Under the pieces are notes generated by a model. The model did no database searches and was not told the origin of the DNA. It saw nothing but the letters and a program-made list of their open reading frames with translations. From NCBI GenBank assembly GCA_047345645.1, contig JBLEFH010000011.1: a stretch of 64,000 nucleotides of DNA. One strand, written 5' to 3'. The DNA comes from JBLEFH01 sp047345645. GTDB lineage: Bacteria > Pseudomonadota > Alphaproteobacteria > Rhodobacterales > Rhodobacteraceae. This document shows positions 8,555 through 17,555 of this stretch, piece by piece. The translations under genes were made by a program, and so were the position numbers. Each line of letters begins with the position of its first letter. The stretch's first letter is position 1.

Positions 8555-10083
8555 CCCGGCGTCTGGTCCTCATCCTCGGCGATCAACTCTCGCGCAATCT
8601 CTCGTCGCTCAAAGGTGGGGAGAAGGCGAAAGACGTGATCCTCATGGCCGAGGTCGCCGCCGAAGCGGATTATGCGGACCACCACAAGCAAAAGCTGGCG
8701 CTGGTTTTCGCCGCGATGCGCCATTTCGCTGAAGAGTTGCGCGAAGCGGGTTGGACGGTGGATTACCGCACGCTCGACGAGGAGGTGCCGGACCTCGCGA
8801 CCGCCGCCGCCGAGGCGATCAAGGCCCACGAGCCGGAAATGCTGATCGTCACCGAGCCGGGTGAATATCGGCTTTGGGACGAGATGCAGGACTGGGAGGC
8901 GCGGCTGGGCATCCCGGTTCTCCTCCGCGAAGATGAGCGGTTCCTCTGCTCCCATCAGGACTTCGCCAACTGGGCCGAGGGCCGTAAGTCCCTATTGATG
9001 GAGCATTTTTACCGGGAGATGCGCAAGCGGACCGGGCTTCTCATGGATGGCGACAAGCCCGAGGGCGAGAAGTGGAATTACGACGCCGAGAACCGCAAGC
9101 CCGCCAAGGATGATCTCTTTCTGCCTGCGCCGCCTAAGGGCGCAGACGATGAGATCACCGCCGCCGTGCTGGACATGGTTGAGGCCCGTTTCCCGGACCA
9201 TTACGGCAAGCTGCGCCCGTTTCACTGGCAGGTCACGCGGGAGGGCGCGGAGGCGGCGCGGGACCGGTTCCTCAAGGACGCCTTGCCGGATTTCGGGCGC
9301 TATCAGGATGCGATGCTGACGGGCAAGCCGTGGATGTATCACTCTGTTTTATCGGCCTATATCAACCTCGGCCTTCTTGATCCGCTGGATCTGTGCGAGC
9401 GAGCGGAGGCGGAGTATCGCGCGGGGCGGGCGCCCTTAAATGCAGTTGAGGGGTTCATCCGCCAGATCATCGGCTGGCGCGAATATGTGCGTGGGATTTA
9501 CTGGCTGAAAATGCCGGATTACGCGGAGGTCAATGAACTCGGCGCGGATCGCCCCTTGCCGGATTTCTACTGGACCGGCGAGACGGAGATGCATTGCCTG
9601 TCGCAAGCCATCGGCCAGACCATCGAGACGGCCTATGCTCACCACATCCAGCGCCTGATGATCACCGGCACCTACGCGCTCTTGATCGGGGCGGACCCGC
9701 AGGCGCTGCATCGCTGGTATCTGGGCGTTTATGCGGATGCGTATGAGTGGGTGGAATTGCCCAATACCATCGGCATGTCGCAACACGCGGATGGCGGCTT
9801 GCTGGCGACCAAGCCCTATGCGGCGAGTGCGAGTTACGTCGACCGCATGTCCGACTATTGCGGCGATTGTGTCTATGATCCGAAGGCGAAAACGGGTGAG
9901 GGGGCCTGCCCGTGGAACGCGCTTTACTGGGATTTCATCGCCCGCCATCAGGACCGGTTCGAGAACAATCATCGGATGCGGATGATGGTCGCGAGTTGGC
10001 GGAAGAAAGACGAAGCGGATCAGAAGGCGCTCCGCACGGCGGCGGCGGCGCATATGGACGGGCTGACCCCTTATTCCGGCTGA
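8551..10083 (+). CDS. Fe-S bacterial cryptochrome/(6-4) photolyase (FeS-BCP family)
   Basis: The protein has 510 residues from the ATG at 8551 (ATGA overlap). The N-terminal DUF523-like/photolyase-related fold starts LVLILGDQLSRNLSSLKG. The C-terminal FAD domain contains IIGWREYVRGIYW and HHIQRLMITGTYALLIG. Four cysteines match the [4Fe-4S] ligands of the family: one in LDLCERA and three in YCGDCVYD and GACPWN. Known members (PhrB of Agrobacterium, CryB of Rhodobacter) repair (6-4) photoproducts or sense blue light. It closes the operon downstream of the ECF sigma factor. Confidence 0.93.
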   Translation: MTRRLVLILGDQLSRNLSSLKGGEKAKDVILMAEVAAEADYADHHKQKLALVFAAMRHFAEELREAGWTVDYRTLDEEVPDLATAAAEAIKAHEPEMLIVTEPGEYRLWDEMQDWEARLGIPVLLREDERFLCSHQDFANWAEGRKSLLMEHFYREMRKRTGLLMDGDKPEGEKWNYDAENRKPAKDDLFLPAPPKGADDEITAAVLDMVEARFPDHYGKLRPFHWQVTREGAEAARDRFLKDALPDFGRYQDAMLTGKPWMYHSVLSAYINLGLLDPLDLCERAEAEYRAGRAPLNAVEGFIRQIIGWREYVRGIYWLKMPDYAEVNELGADRPLPDFYWTGETEMHCLSQAIGQTIETAYAHHIQRLMITGTYALLIGADPQALHRWYLGVYADAYEWVELPNTIGMSQHADGGLLATKPYAASASYVDRMSDYCGDCVYDPKAKTGEGACPWNALYWDFIARHQDRFENNHRMRMMVASWRKKDEADQKALRTAAAAHMDGLTPYSG

Positions 10084-10235
10084 TCCTTGCCGCGGGAGCG
10101 GTTCCGGCGGCAGCGTTCGGAGCAGTATTTCACCGCGTCCCAATCCTTCGCGAATTTGCGCCGCCACGCGAAGGGCCGCCCGCAGGTGGCGCAGATTTTG
10201 CTTGGCAGATCGCCCTTGCGGCGCATTTTCACCAT
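10071..10235 (-). CDS. DUF2256 small zinc-ribbon-like protein
   Basis: The 54-residue protein starts MVKMRRKGDLPSK and carries CATCGRPFAWRRKF and KYCSERCRRN, a four-cysteine treble-clef-like site. The chosen ATG (10235) overlaps the stop of the upstream SDR gene. The C-terminus overlaps the photolyase gene on the other strand by 13 bases. DUF2256 genes commonly accompany Fe-S photolyases; the molecular role is not known. Confidence 0.9.
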   Translation of the reverse strand: MVKMRRKGDLPSKICATCGRPFAWRRKFAKDWDAVKYCSERCRRNRSRGKDQPE

Positions 10236-10900
10236 TCGACGCGCTTGCCCTTCCAGTCCCAAAAGCTGCCAGTGTCCTCGGGGGTGAGCTTGTCGATCAC
10301 GCCAAGCAGCGCCTCGGCGGATTTCTCGGGCGTGATGGTCGGGTAATTCGCGGCATATTTCGCCGTGAGCGGCGTCTCCACCGTTCCGGGATGGAGCGCG
10401 ACCACAATCGCCTCCTTGTTCTGCCGGGCGATCTCAATGGAGGCAGTGCGCAGGATCTGGTTCTGCGCGGCCTTGGCGGCGCGATAGCTGATCCAGCCGC
10501 CAAGCCCGTTATCGCCAATCGAGCCGACGCGGGCCGATAGCGAGGCAAACACCGCCTTGCGATCTTCGCGCAGCAGCGGACTGAAGGCGCGGAGCAGCAG
10601 CGCGACGCCAATCGCGTTGAGCGCGAATTGCTGGGCCATCGCCTCCGCCTCAATCGCGCGGATGGTTTTCTCCGGTTCATGCCCGTCGATGACAAGCGCG
10701 CCGGTAGCGTTGAAAATCAGATCGAAACGGGCATCGCCGAGAGCCTCTGCCGCTTTGTTCACGCTCGCCTGATCGGTGAGGTCCAGCCCATCGTTGCGCG
10801 ATAGGCGCGTGACCGCGACGCCCCGTTCCTCAAGCAACGCCGCCACCGCCGACCCGATCCCGCCGGTCGCCCCGACGACAAGGGCGGTCAGGTCAGCCAT
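10229..10900 (-). CDS. Short-chain dehydrogenase (CsgA/cell-signalling-type SDR)
   Basis: The protein has 223 residues starting MADLTALVVGATGGIGSAVA. The start at 10900 overlaps the DUF2177 gene, and longer in-frame starts would read through that gene. It has the Rossmann glycine motif, FASLSARVGSIGDN and the active-site YRAAKAA (YxxxK). The terminal part, HPGTVETPLTAKY, is typical of classical SDRs. It lies between DUF2177 and DUF2256 in a co-directional, overlapping set facing the photolyase operon, so it is probably part of the same stress regulon. Confidence 0.85.
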   Translation of the reverse strand: MADLTALVVGATGGIGSAVAALLEERGVAVTRLSRNDGLDLTDQASVNKAAEALGDARFDLIFNATGALVIDGHEPEKTIRAIEAEAMAQQFALNAIGVALLLRAFSPLLREDRKAVFASLSARVGSIGDNGLGGWISYRAAKAAQNQILRTASIEIARQNKEAIVVALHPGTVETPLTAKYAANYPTITPEKSAEALLGVIDKLTPEDTGSFWDWKGKRVEW

Positions 10901-11286
10901 TTCGTCACCATAACCCCGGCCCAAGCCGAAAAGCCCGTCAGGAACCCGCCCCAAATCGTGTCCGTCGCGACCTGCTGCAAGGACCAGTCGCGCAGGGTGG
11001 CGTAGTTGGTGAACTCGTAAGTGCCGTAACACATCAGCCCGATCAGCGCGCCATTGACGAGCGCGGCGCTGGCGCTGTCCTTGGCGAGCGCGGGCAGGGA
11101 GGCGAAGTAAAGCACGCCGACGATATAGGCCGCGTAGAAGAGCGCGGCCGGGCCCATGCGGAACGGGTCCGCCAGAAGATCGCCCACATGACGCTCAAAG
11201 ACCGGGCGGATGAGTTTCGAGATGCCGACCACGTCGATGGCCAGAAAGATAATCAGCGTGGACAGATAGAGGACCAGAATCTGCAT
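10888..11286 (-). CDS. DUF2177 family membrane protein
   Basis: This 132-residue protein has four hydrophobic segments. It starts with LVLYLSTLIIFLAIDVVGIS and contains MCYGTYEFTNYATLRDWS and DTIWGGFLTG, a recognisable DUF2177 pattern. It is first in the minus-strand set DUF2177-SDR-DUF2256. The family is often near ECF-sigma-controlled lipid and photolyase genes. No biochemical activity is established. Confidence 0.88.
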   Translation of the reverse strand: MQILVLYLSTLIIFLAIDVVGISKLIRPVFERHVGDLLADPFRMGPAALFYAAYIVGVLYFASLPALAKDSASAALVNGALIGLMCYGTYEFTNYATLRDWSLQQVATDTIWGGFLTGFSAWAGVMVTKWLT

Positions 11287-11519
11287 GTTTCTCTCCTTGG
11301 GTTCGCGTCTTGGTAACGGGGGGTGCCGGGATAAAGTTGCAGGCGGCAGTCGAAGTTATGAACGCAAGCCTAGGCGCAAAGGGGCGGGCGGAACAAGTGG
11401 CGCGGCGGGGCACTGGGCGTGCGAACCTTCGCCTTAAATTGCGCACGTCTCGCCGCGCGCCTCTGTTCATTCGCCAATGAATGGTTATCTCTGGCGGCAA
11501 CGAGCAAAGGATAGATCTG

Positions 11520-12506
11520 ATGCATTACAGTATGCTTGACCTCGCGCCGATCCTTGAGGGCGCGGAGATTGCGACCTCGCTGCGCAATTCGATTGATCTG
11601 GCCAAAACCGCCGAGGCGGCGGGCTATCACCGCTTCTGGCTGGCGGAACATCACAGCATCCCGAGCGTGGCGAGCGCCGCGACCTCGGTGCTGATCGGGC
11701 AGGTCGCCGCCGCAACCTCGCGCATCCGCGTGGGCGCGGGCGGGATCATGCTGCCGAACCACGCGCCGCTGGTGATTGCGGAGCAGTTCGGCACGCTCGC
11801 CTCGCTCTTCCCGAACCGGATCGACCTTGGCCTTGGCCGGGCGCCGGGCGGGGATATGGCCGTGATGCGCGCGCTGCGGCGTAAGTTTGACGGGCCGGAC
11901 AGCTATCCCGAAGATGTGGTGGAGTTGATGCATTATCTCGGCCCGCACCGCCCTGATGCCGCTGTGCGTGCGTTGCCGGGGGAGGGGACGGAGGTGCCGA
12001 TCTGGGTGCTTGGCTCGTCTCTTTACGGCGCGCAGATGGCCGCGCATTTCGGGCTGCCTTATGCGTTTGCCTCCCACTTCGCACCGGGCGCGCTGGAGGA
12101 GGCGATCCGCGTCTATCGCAGCAACTATCGGCCCTCGCCGCAGAACGAAAAGCCGCATCTCATGCTCGCGGCCAATGTGTTTGCGGCAGAGACGGATGCG
12201 GAGGCGGAGCGCCTCAGCACCTCGATGCAACTGGCCTTCGCGCGGTTGCGGTCCGGCAATCCGGGGCCGCTGCAACCGCCGGTGGAGGATGTGGCGGAGT
12301 ACATCCCGGCCCCGGTGCGCGCGGGCGTCGCGGAGGCCATGCGCGTCTCGGCGATTGGCGGGCCGGAGCGGCTGCGCAGCCAGCTTTCGGAGCTGATCGC
12401 GACCTATCAGCCGGATGAGATCATTCTGACAAGCCAGATCTACGATCACGAGGCGCGCAAAACCTCGATCACCATGGCCGCAGAGGCGATGCGCGAGATC
12501 GCTTGA
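11520..12506 (+). CDS. LLM-class flavin-dependent oxidoreductase (luciferase-like)
   Basis: The protein has 328 residues from the ATG at 11520, preceded by AAAGGA at good spacing; an upstream ATG in frame lacks this. It has the luciferase-like TIM-barrel signature with GYHRFWLAEHHSIPS, RVGAGGIMLPNHAP and NRIDLGLGRAPG. It matches the MsnO8/YhbW-type group. It would use reduced flavin to oxidise a small molecule; the substrate is unknown. It stands alone, divergent from DUF2177. Confidence 0.9.
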   Translation: MHYSMLDLAPILEGAEIATSLRNSIDLAKTAEAAGYHRFWLAEHHSIPSVASAATSVLIGQVAAATSRIRVGAGGIMLPNHAPLVIAEQFGTLASLFPNRIDLGLGRAPGGDMAVMRALRRKFDGPDSYPEDVVELMHYLGPHRPDAAVRALPGEGTEVPIWVLGSSLYGAQMAAHFGLPYAFASHFAPGALEEAIRVYRSNYRPSPQNEKPHLMLAANVFAAETDAEAERLSTSMQLAFARLRSGNPGPLQPPVEDVAEYIPAPVRAGVAEAMRVSAIGGPERLRSQLSELIATYQPDEIILTSQIYDHEARKTSITMAAEAMREIA

Positions 12507-12682
12507 CGGCAAGGCAGCGCCCCGTTCACACGGGGGCGCGGCCTCCCCATCCCACCGGATTAGCGGCAATCAGCCGCATTGCGCCGCTGGCGCATTCTCT
12601 TTCCCAACTTGCTGATTTATAGGGAGCCAAATCGCATTGGAAATGGTAACAATGCGTCTCAATTCAGCGGGTTTAAAGAGAT

Positions 12683-13285
12683 ATGGCGACGCTACTGCAT
12701 TACTACGCCCATCCGGGGGATCGGTTTTCAAAAGCCAACCGGGCGCTGCAATCGGCCTCCGCGCGCGTGCAGGGCATCACGCGGGTTGATCTTTATGGAG
12801 AGTATCCGCGCGGCGAGATCAATCTTGACGCAGAGCAAGAGCGCCTGCGCGATCACGACGTCATTCTGCTGCAATTTCCGCTGTTCTGGTATGCCGCGCC
12901 CGCGCTGATGAAAGACTGGTTCGACCGGGTGTGGGAGCATGGGTTTGCTTATGGTGACGGCGGGGACGCGCTGCGTGGCAAGTGGCTGATGCTGGCTGTC
13001 ACGGCGGGCGAGCCAGCGGAGGGCTACAGCGCCGAAGGCGTCCAGCGCCACAGTCTGCGGACGTTCCTCACGCCTTACGAGCAAACCGCACGGGTCGCCC
13101 AAATGCGTTTCGCCGCGCCTTACGTCTTCCACGACGCGCTGACCGGCACGCCGCATCCCCATGCGGAGGGCTTTGCGCGCCTGCTGACCGCCATCCGCGA
13201 CGACCGTTATGATTTCGCGCGCGCCGAAGCCGCCGAGATCATCACCCATGACAGCCTGCCCATCACAGAGGAGACCACAGCATGA
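12683..13285 (+). CDS. KefF-like NAD(P)H quinone oxidoreductase, K+ efflux ancillary protein
   Basis: This 200-residue flavodoxin-like protein has LLHYYAHPGDRFSKANRAL (phosphate-binding loop), LLQFPLFWYAAPALMKDWFD and VTAGEPAEGYSAEG, all typical of the KefF/MdaB family. The stop overlaps the start of the antiporter gene by four bases (ATGA). KefF activates the glutathione-gated KefC potassium efflux system during electrophile stress, so this pair is probably coupled in the same way. Confidence 0.85.
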   Translation: MATLLHYYAHPGDRFSKANRALQSASARVQGITRVDLYGEYPRGEINLDAEQERLRDHDVILLQFPLFWYAAPALMKDWFDRVWEHGFAYGDGGDALRGKWLMLAVTAGEPAEGYSAEGVQRHSLRTFLTPYEQTARVAQMRFAAPYVFHDALTGTPHPHAEGFARLLTAIRDDRYDFARAEAAEIITHDSLPITEETTA

Positions 13286-15204
13286 GCACCGATTTTATGC
13301 TTCTCGCGGTGATTTTTCTGGGGGCGGGTGTGCTCTCGGTCCCGATTGCCTCGCGTCTCGGTCTCGGCTCGGTCCTTGGCTATCTGCTCGCCGGGGTGGC
13401 GATCAGCCCGCTTCTCGCCGCGCTCAATGTGGATGTGGAGGCGATCCAGCATTTCGCCGAATTTGGCGTCGTGATGATGCTGTTTCTCGTCGGGCTGGAG
13501 CTGGAGCCGAAAATGCTCTGGGAGATGCGCGCACGGCTTCTGGGCCTTGGCGGGCTTCAGGTCGCCGGAACCGCGCTCGCGGTGATGGGCATCGCGATGC
13601 TGCTCGGCCAACCCTGGACCATTGCGCTCGCGATCGGTCTTGTGCTGTCGCTCTCCTCCACCGCGATCGTGCTTCAGACGCTGAATGAAAAGGGACTGAT
13701 GCATTCCGATGGCGGGCAGTCGAGCTTTTCGGTGCTGCTCTTTCAGGATATCGCCGTCATCCCGATGCTGGCGCTGATCCCGCTGCTGGCCATGCCGGAA
13801 CTCGCCGAAGTAGCCACGCAAGCGGCGGATCATGCGGGCGAAGAGGGCGGCTATGGCGACAGCCTCAGCCTCGTGGACGGTCTGGCAGGCTGGCAAGCGG
13901 CGCTCGTCACCATCGCCGCCATTGGCGCGGTGGTCGGGGGCGGTATTTACCTCACCCGCCCGGTCTTCCGTTTCATCGCCATGGCCGAGCTGCGCGAGCT
14001 CTTCGTTGCAACCGCGCTGCTTTTCGTGGTCGGCATTGCTCTGCTGATGACCCTTGTGGGCCTGTCGCCCGCGCTTGGCACCTTCATCGCGGGCGTGGTT
14101 CTGGCCAACAGCGAATATCGCCACGAGCTTGAGAGCGATATCAACCCGTTCCGTGGGCTGCTTCTGGGCCTCTTTTTCATCACCATCGGCGCGGCGATCA
14201 ATTTCGACCTGCTGTTCGACAATCTCGGAGTGATCCTCGGCATGACCTTCGGCCTCGTTTTGCTCAAGGCCGCGATCCTTCTGGTGCTGGCGTCGATCTT
14301 CAAACTGCGCGGCGCGGATCGCTGGCTCTTCGGCCTCAGCCTCGCGCAGGCGGGGGAATTCGGCTTCGTGCTGCTGTCCTTTACCGTCGCCAATTACGTG
14401 CTGCCGCAGGAGATTGCCGACCGGCTTCTGCTGGTCGTCGCCCTCACCATGATGCTGACGCCGCTGCTGTTCATCCTCTATGAACGCGTAATCCTGCCGC
14501 GGTTCACCCAAAGCGAGGACCGCGAGGCGGACGAGATCCATGAGCAGGGTCAGGTCATCATCGCGGGCATCGGGCGTTTCGGCGGTGTGGTGAACCGGAT
14601 GATGCTATCGGCGGGCTATGAGACCACGGTTCTCGACCACTCCGCCGCGCAGCTCGACGTGCTGCGCTCCTACAATATCCGCGCCTTTTACGGCGATGCG
14701 ACGCGGCCCGACCTGCTGGTCGCTGCCGGGATTGCCGATGCGAAGATCCTCGTTGTTGCGATTGACGACAAGGAAGCGATCACGGAGATGGTGCGCTACG
14801 CCACGGCGAATTTCCCGAACTTGCATGTGATCGCCCGCGCGCGGGACCGGCACCATGTCTATGACCTCTGGCATGCGGGCTGCCGCGACATTATTCGTGA
14901 GAGTTTCGACAGCGCGGTGCGCACCGGTCGTTCGGCCTATGAAGCGCTTGGGATGCACCCGTTCGAGGCCGAGCAAATGGCGCAAGCCTATGTGAAGGAC
15001 GACAAGGCGATCTTGCGCGAGATGGCCGACCTTTATGATCCCACCATCCCGCATAGCGAAAACCATAGCTATCGCGCGCGGATACTGGAGCTGAATGCCG
15101 AGCGGGAAGAGAACCTGCGCCAACGCGGCTTTGGCATGATGTTCCACCCGGATCGTGAATGGGCGCGCCCGCCTGCGGGCAAGGACAAGCCCGAAGAGGC
15201 TTAG
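13282..15204 (+). CDS. KefB/KefC-type monovalent cation:proton antiporter
   Basis: This 640-residue CPA2-family protein has an N-terminal antiporter domain of about 12 membrane helices (for example FAEFGVVMMLFLVGLELEP and LSLSSTAIVLQTLNEKG). A cytoplasmic RCK/TrkA-N domain begins near residue 415 with VIIAGIGRFGGVVNRMM. It is predicted to release K+ in exchange for protons when the KefF partner and glutathione adducts signal. Most of its length is as expected for KefB/C. Confidence 0.9.
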   Translation: MSTDFMLLAVIFLGAGVLSVPIASRLGLGSVLGYLLAGVAISPLLAALNVDVEAIQHFAEFGVVMMLFLVGLELEPKMLWEMRARLLGLGGLQVAGTALAVMGIAMLLGQPWTIALAIGLVLSLSSTAIVLQTLNEKGLMHSDGGQSSFSVLLFQDIAVIPMLALIPLLAMPELAEVATQAADHAGEEGGYGDSLSLVDGLAGWQAALVTIAAIGAVVGGGIYLTRPVFRFIAMAELRELFVATALLFVVGIALLMTLVGLSPALGTFIAGVVLANSEYRHELESDINPFRGLLLGLFFITIGAAINFDLLFDNLGVILGMTFGLVLLKAAILLVLASIFKLRGADRWLFGLSLAQAGEFGFVLLSFTVANYVLPQEIADRLLLVVALTMMLTPLLFILYERVILPRFTQSEDREADEIHEQGQVIIAGIGRFGGVVNRMMLSAGYETTVLDHSAAQLDVLRSYNIRAFYGDATRPDLLVAAGIADAKILVVAIDDKEAITEMVRYATANFPNLHVIARARDRHHVYDLWHAGCRDIIRESFDSAVRTGRSAYEALGMHPFEAEQMAQAYVKDDKAILREMADLYDPTIPHSENHSYRARILELNAEREENLRQRGFGMMFHPDREWARPPAGKDKPEEA

Positions 15205-15207
15205 AAC

Positions 15208-16074
15208 TTAATCCTCGTCCGCTGCGCTGTGGCGGGCGAGGAAATCTGCGATCAGATCGGCAGCCCGGTCGCGGGCCGCGATGTCATAGGTCAGCGTGGA
15301 AAAGAGCGCGCGGTCCTGTTGGTCGAACCCGTGGCCGACTTCGGGGATCACCACGGTTTCGATGTCAGCGCCAAGCGCCGTGAGCCGGTCCGCGAGGGCG
15401 AGACAAGCGGGCGTGCTGATGATCTCGTCATTCTCGGCAAGGATCATGAGGAGGGGCGGCGCGCCGCTCCAGTCGCCCTCATCCGCGCCGTTCAGCAGCC
15501 CGCAATAAGGGTAAAGCAGCACCGCCGCGTCGATCCGCGCGAGCATCGTCGCGGGCGCGGCGGGCCAGTCATCGAGACCCGGCGGCACTTCGTCTCGCAT
15601 AAGTTGGCCAAGAAATTCCAGCACCGTCCAGCCCCCATGCGACGCGCCGAGGAGTTGCATGTCCTCACGTTCCGTCAGCGCCATGGCGACGGCGAGATCC
15701 CCCGCACGCTCCGCGCCCGGCAAGACCTGGCCGACACAGGCAAGCCGCCACGCTTCCAGCTGGTCGAGCCCGCGCGGTGTGTGGCTGTCGAGGATCAGCG
15801 CCGCGCCGCCGGTCGCGGTCAACTGACCGGCCCAGTAGGCCATATTGTCGCGCACCCCGTCACAGCCCGAGAGCAGGATGCTATTCACGCCGCCGACGCC
15901 GCCCTCGGGCACAACGCGCCAGAACGGTGCGAGCCGCACCTCGCGCTCAGCCGCACTGTCGATCCATGTCGGCACCGCGGCCGCATGGCGCGCGGTGTTG
16001 AGCGCGAAAATCACGCACAGCGCGGCAAGGATCATCAGCGCCCAGAAGAGCGATTTTGGAAAACGGCGTTTCAT
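15208..16074 (-). CDS. Alpha/beta hydrolase of the dienelactone-hydrolase type, membrane-anchored or secreted
   Basis: The 288-residue protein has an N-terminal hydrophobic segment, SLFWALMILAALCVIFAL, that acts as a signal or anchor. A hydrolase domain follows with the nucleophile elbow GASHGG, the acidic residue in ILAENDEI and a histidine in PEVGHGF. It therefore probably acts in the periplasm. The substrate is not deducible. It is convergent with the antiporter gene. Confidence 0.8.
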   Translation of the reverse strand: MKRRFPKSLFWALMILAALCVIFALNTARHAAAVPTWIDSAAEREVRLAPFWRVVPEGGVGGVNSILLSGCDGVRDNMAYWAGQLTATGGAALILDSHTPRGLDQLEAWRLACVGQVLPGAERAGDLAVAMALTEREDMQLLGASHGGWTVLEFLGQLMRDEVPPGLDDWPAAPATMLARIDAAVLLYPYCGLLNGADEGDWSGAPPLLMILAENDEIISTPACLALADRLTALGADIETVVIPEVGHGFDQQDRALFSTLTYDIAARDRAADLIADFLARHSAADED

Positions 16075-16198
16075 CCGGCCCTAGCTAGGGCGAAACGCGC
16101 TGCAAAGCCATGGGTTTTGCGGTCGCATCGCTCGCGATCTTGCCCGCGCCGCGCTTTTCCCGCTGACAGCGCCCGCGCCGATCTTTAGACAGCGGGCC

Positions 16199-17365
16199 AT
16201 GGATTACGATGCGATCATCTTAGGTGCAGGCGGCGCGGGCCTCTTGGCAGCGGCCACGGCGGGACAAGCCGGCGCGCGAGTCTTGGTGATCGACCACGCC
16301 GCGAAGGCAGGCAAGAAGATCCTGATCTCCGGCGGCGGGCGCTGCAATTTCACCAATATGCACACCGAACCCGGCTGCTATCTCTCCGAAAACCCGCATT
16401 TCGCCAAATCCGCGCTCAGCCGCTACACGCAATGGGATTTCCTCGCGCTGGTCGAAAAGTACGGGATTGCGTGGCACGAGAAAACCCTCGGCCAGCTCTT
16501 TTGCGACGGCTCCGCTCGGCAGATCGTCGCGATGCTGCTCTACGAATGCGCCAAGGGCGGCGTGGAGGTTCGGCTCTCCACCCAGATCGGCGAGATCGCG
16601 CATCGCGATGGCTGGTTTCACGCGGCAGGCGTGCGTGCCCGCCAATTGGTGATCGCCACAGGCGGGCCATCCATCCCGAAAATGGGCGCGACCGGCGTGG
16701 CCTATGACATCGCCCGCCAGTTCGGTTTGGAAGTGGTGCCGCCGCGTCCGGCGCTCGTCCCGCTGACACTCGGCGATCAGGATCAGGCCTTTCGCGAGAT
16801 TTCCGGCGTGTCCTGCCCCGTCACCGCGCGGGTCGAGGCCGCCAGTTTCGCGGAGGCCGCGCTCTTCACGCATCGCGGGCTGTCCGGTCCCGCGATCCTG
16901 CAAGTGTCCTCCTACTGGTCGCCCGGCGAGGCGGTGAAGCTGGACCTTCTGCCAAACGCCGCCGACGCCCTCCGCACCGCCCGCAAAACCATGCCGCGCG
17001 CGAGCCTGAAAACCGCGCTCGCCGAACACCTGCCCAAACGCCTCGCGGACCTCCTCGCCGCGCGGATCGCCCTCTCAACCGAGCTCGGCAACGCCCCCGA
17101 CACCGAACTCGACCGCGCCGCCGAAACACTGCGCGCGCTGACCTTCCACCCAACCGGCACCGAAGGCTACGCCAAGGCCGAAGTCACCGCGGGCGGCATT
17201 TCCACGGCAGAGCTCTCCTCCCGCACCATGGTGTCCAAAACGGTCCCAGGGCTCTACGCCATCGGCGAAGCGGTGGACGTGACCGGCTGGCTCGGCGGCT
17301 ACAATTTCCAATGGGCCTGGGCGTCTGGGGTGGCTGCGGGGCAGGCGGTTGCAGAGGGGCGGTGA
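16199..17365 (+). CDS. BaiN/HI0933-family NAD(P)/FAD-dependent flavoprotein
   Basis: This 388-residue flavoprotein has ILGAGGAGLLAAATAGQAGA (FAD Rossmann motif), AKAGKKILISGGGRCNFTN (the strongly conserved family signature) and VTGWLGGYNFQWAWASG at the C-terminus. The YhiN/BaiN family is widespread and its cellular role is not well defined. The gene stands alone and is divergent from the hydrolase. Confidence 0.92.
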   Translation: MDYDAIILGAGGAGLLAAATAGQAGARVLVIDHAAKAGKKILISGGGRCNFTNMHTEPGCYLSENPHFAKSALSRYTQWDFLALVEKYGIAWHEKTLGQLFCDGSARQIVAMLLYECAKGGVEVRLSTQIGEIAHRDGWFHAAGVRARQLVIATGGPSIPKMGATGVAYDIARQFGLEVVPPRPALVPLTLGDQDQAFREISGVSCPVTARVEAASFAEAALFTHRGLSGPAILQVSSYWSPGEAVKLDLLPNAADALRTARKTMPRASLKTALAEHLPKRLADLLAARIALSTELGNAPDTELDRAAETLRALTFHPTGTEGYAKAEVTAGGISTAELSSRTMVSKTVPGLYAIGEAVDVTGWLGGYNFQWAWASGVAAGQAVAEGR

Positions 17366-17555
17366 GGCGGTTGTGCGCCACCGAGAAAAGGTAATTCTTT
17401 CACAACCGCTTATATGCGTTACGTCGCATATGCGTAGATTTTTTTATTCAAATGTTATGAAGTCCACAGTCTCCAGCCCGCGTTTTTTTTAATATGGGCG
17501 CAAGCCGCAAGACGTTTCTGCGGTGTTCCAAACCCATATTTACTGGAGATTTAAA
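17366..17555 (+). promoter_or_regulatory. Upstream region of secreted-protease operon with two inverted repeats
   Basis: GCGGTTGTG at 17367-17375 pairs perfectly with CACAACCGC at 17401-17409 (25-base spacer) just after the flavoprotein stop; it could be a loose terminator. ATATGCG (17412-17418) pairs with CGCATAT (17425-17431) across TTACGT; it looks like an operator for the protease operon. Function is inferred. Confidence 0.45.

Noticed and set aside
11370..12569. Minus-strand open frame (399 codons) opposite the luciferase-like gene
   Set aside because: Arg/His-rich antisense shadow; the plus strand carries well-defined luciferase-family motifs and a ribosome-binding site.
13207..14541. 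Minus-strand open frame opposite the antiporter gene
   Set aside because: Low-complexity charged translation and no domain; the KefC-like gene on the other strand explains the sequence.
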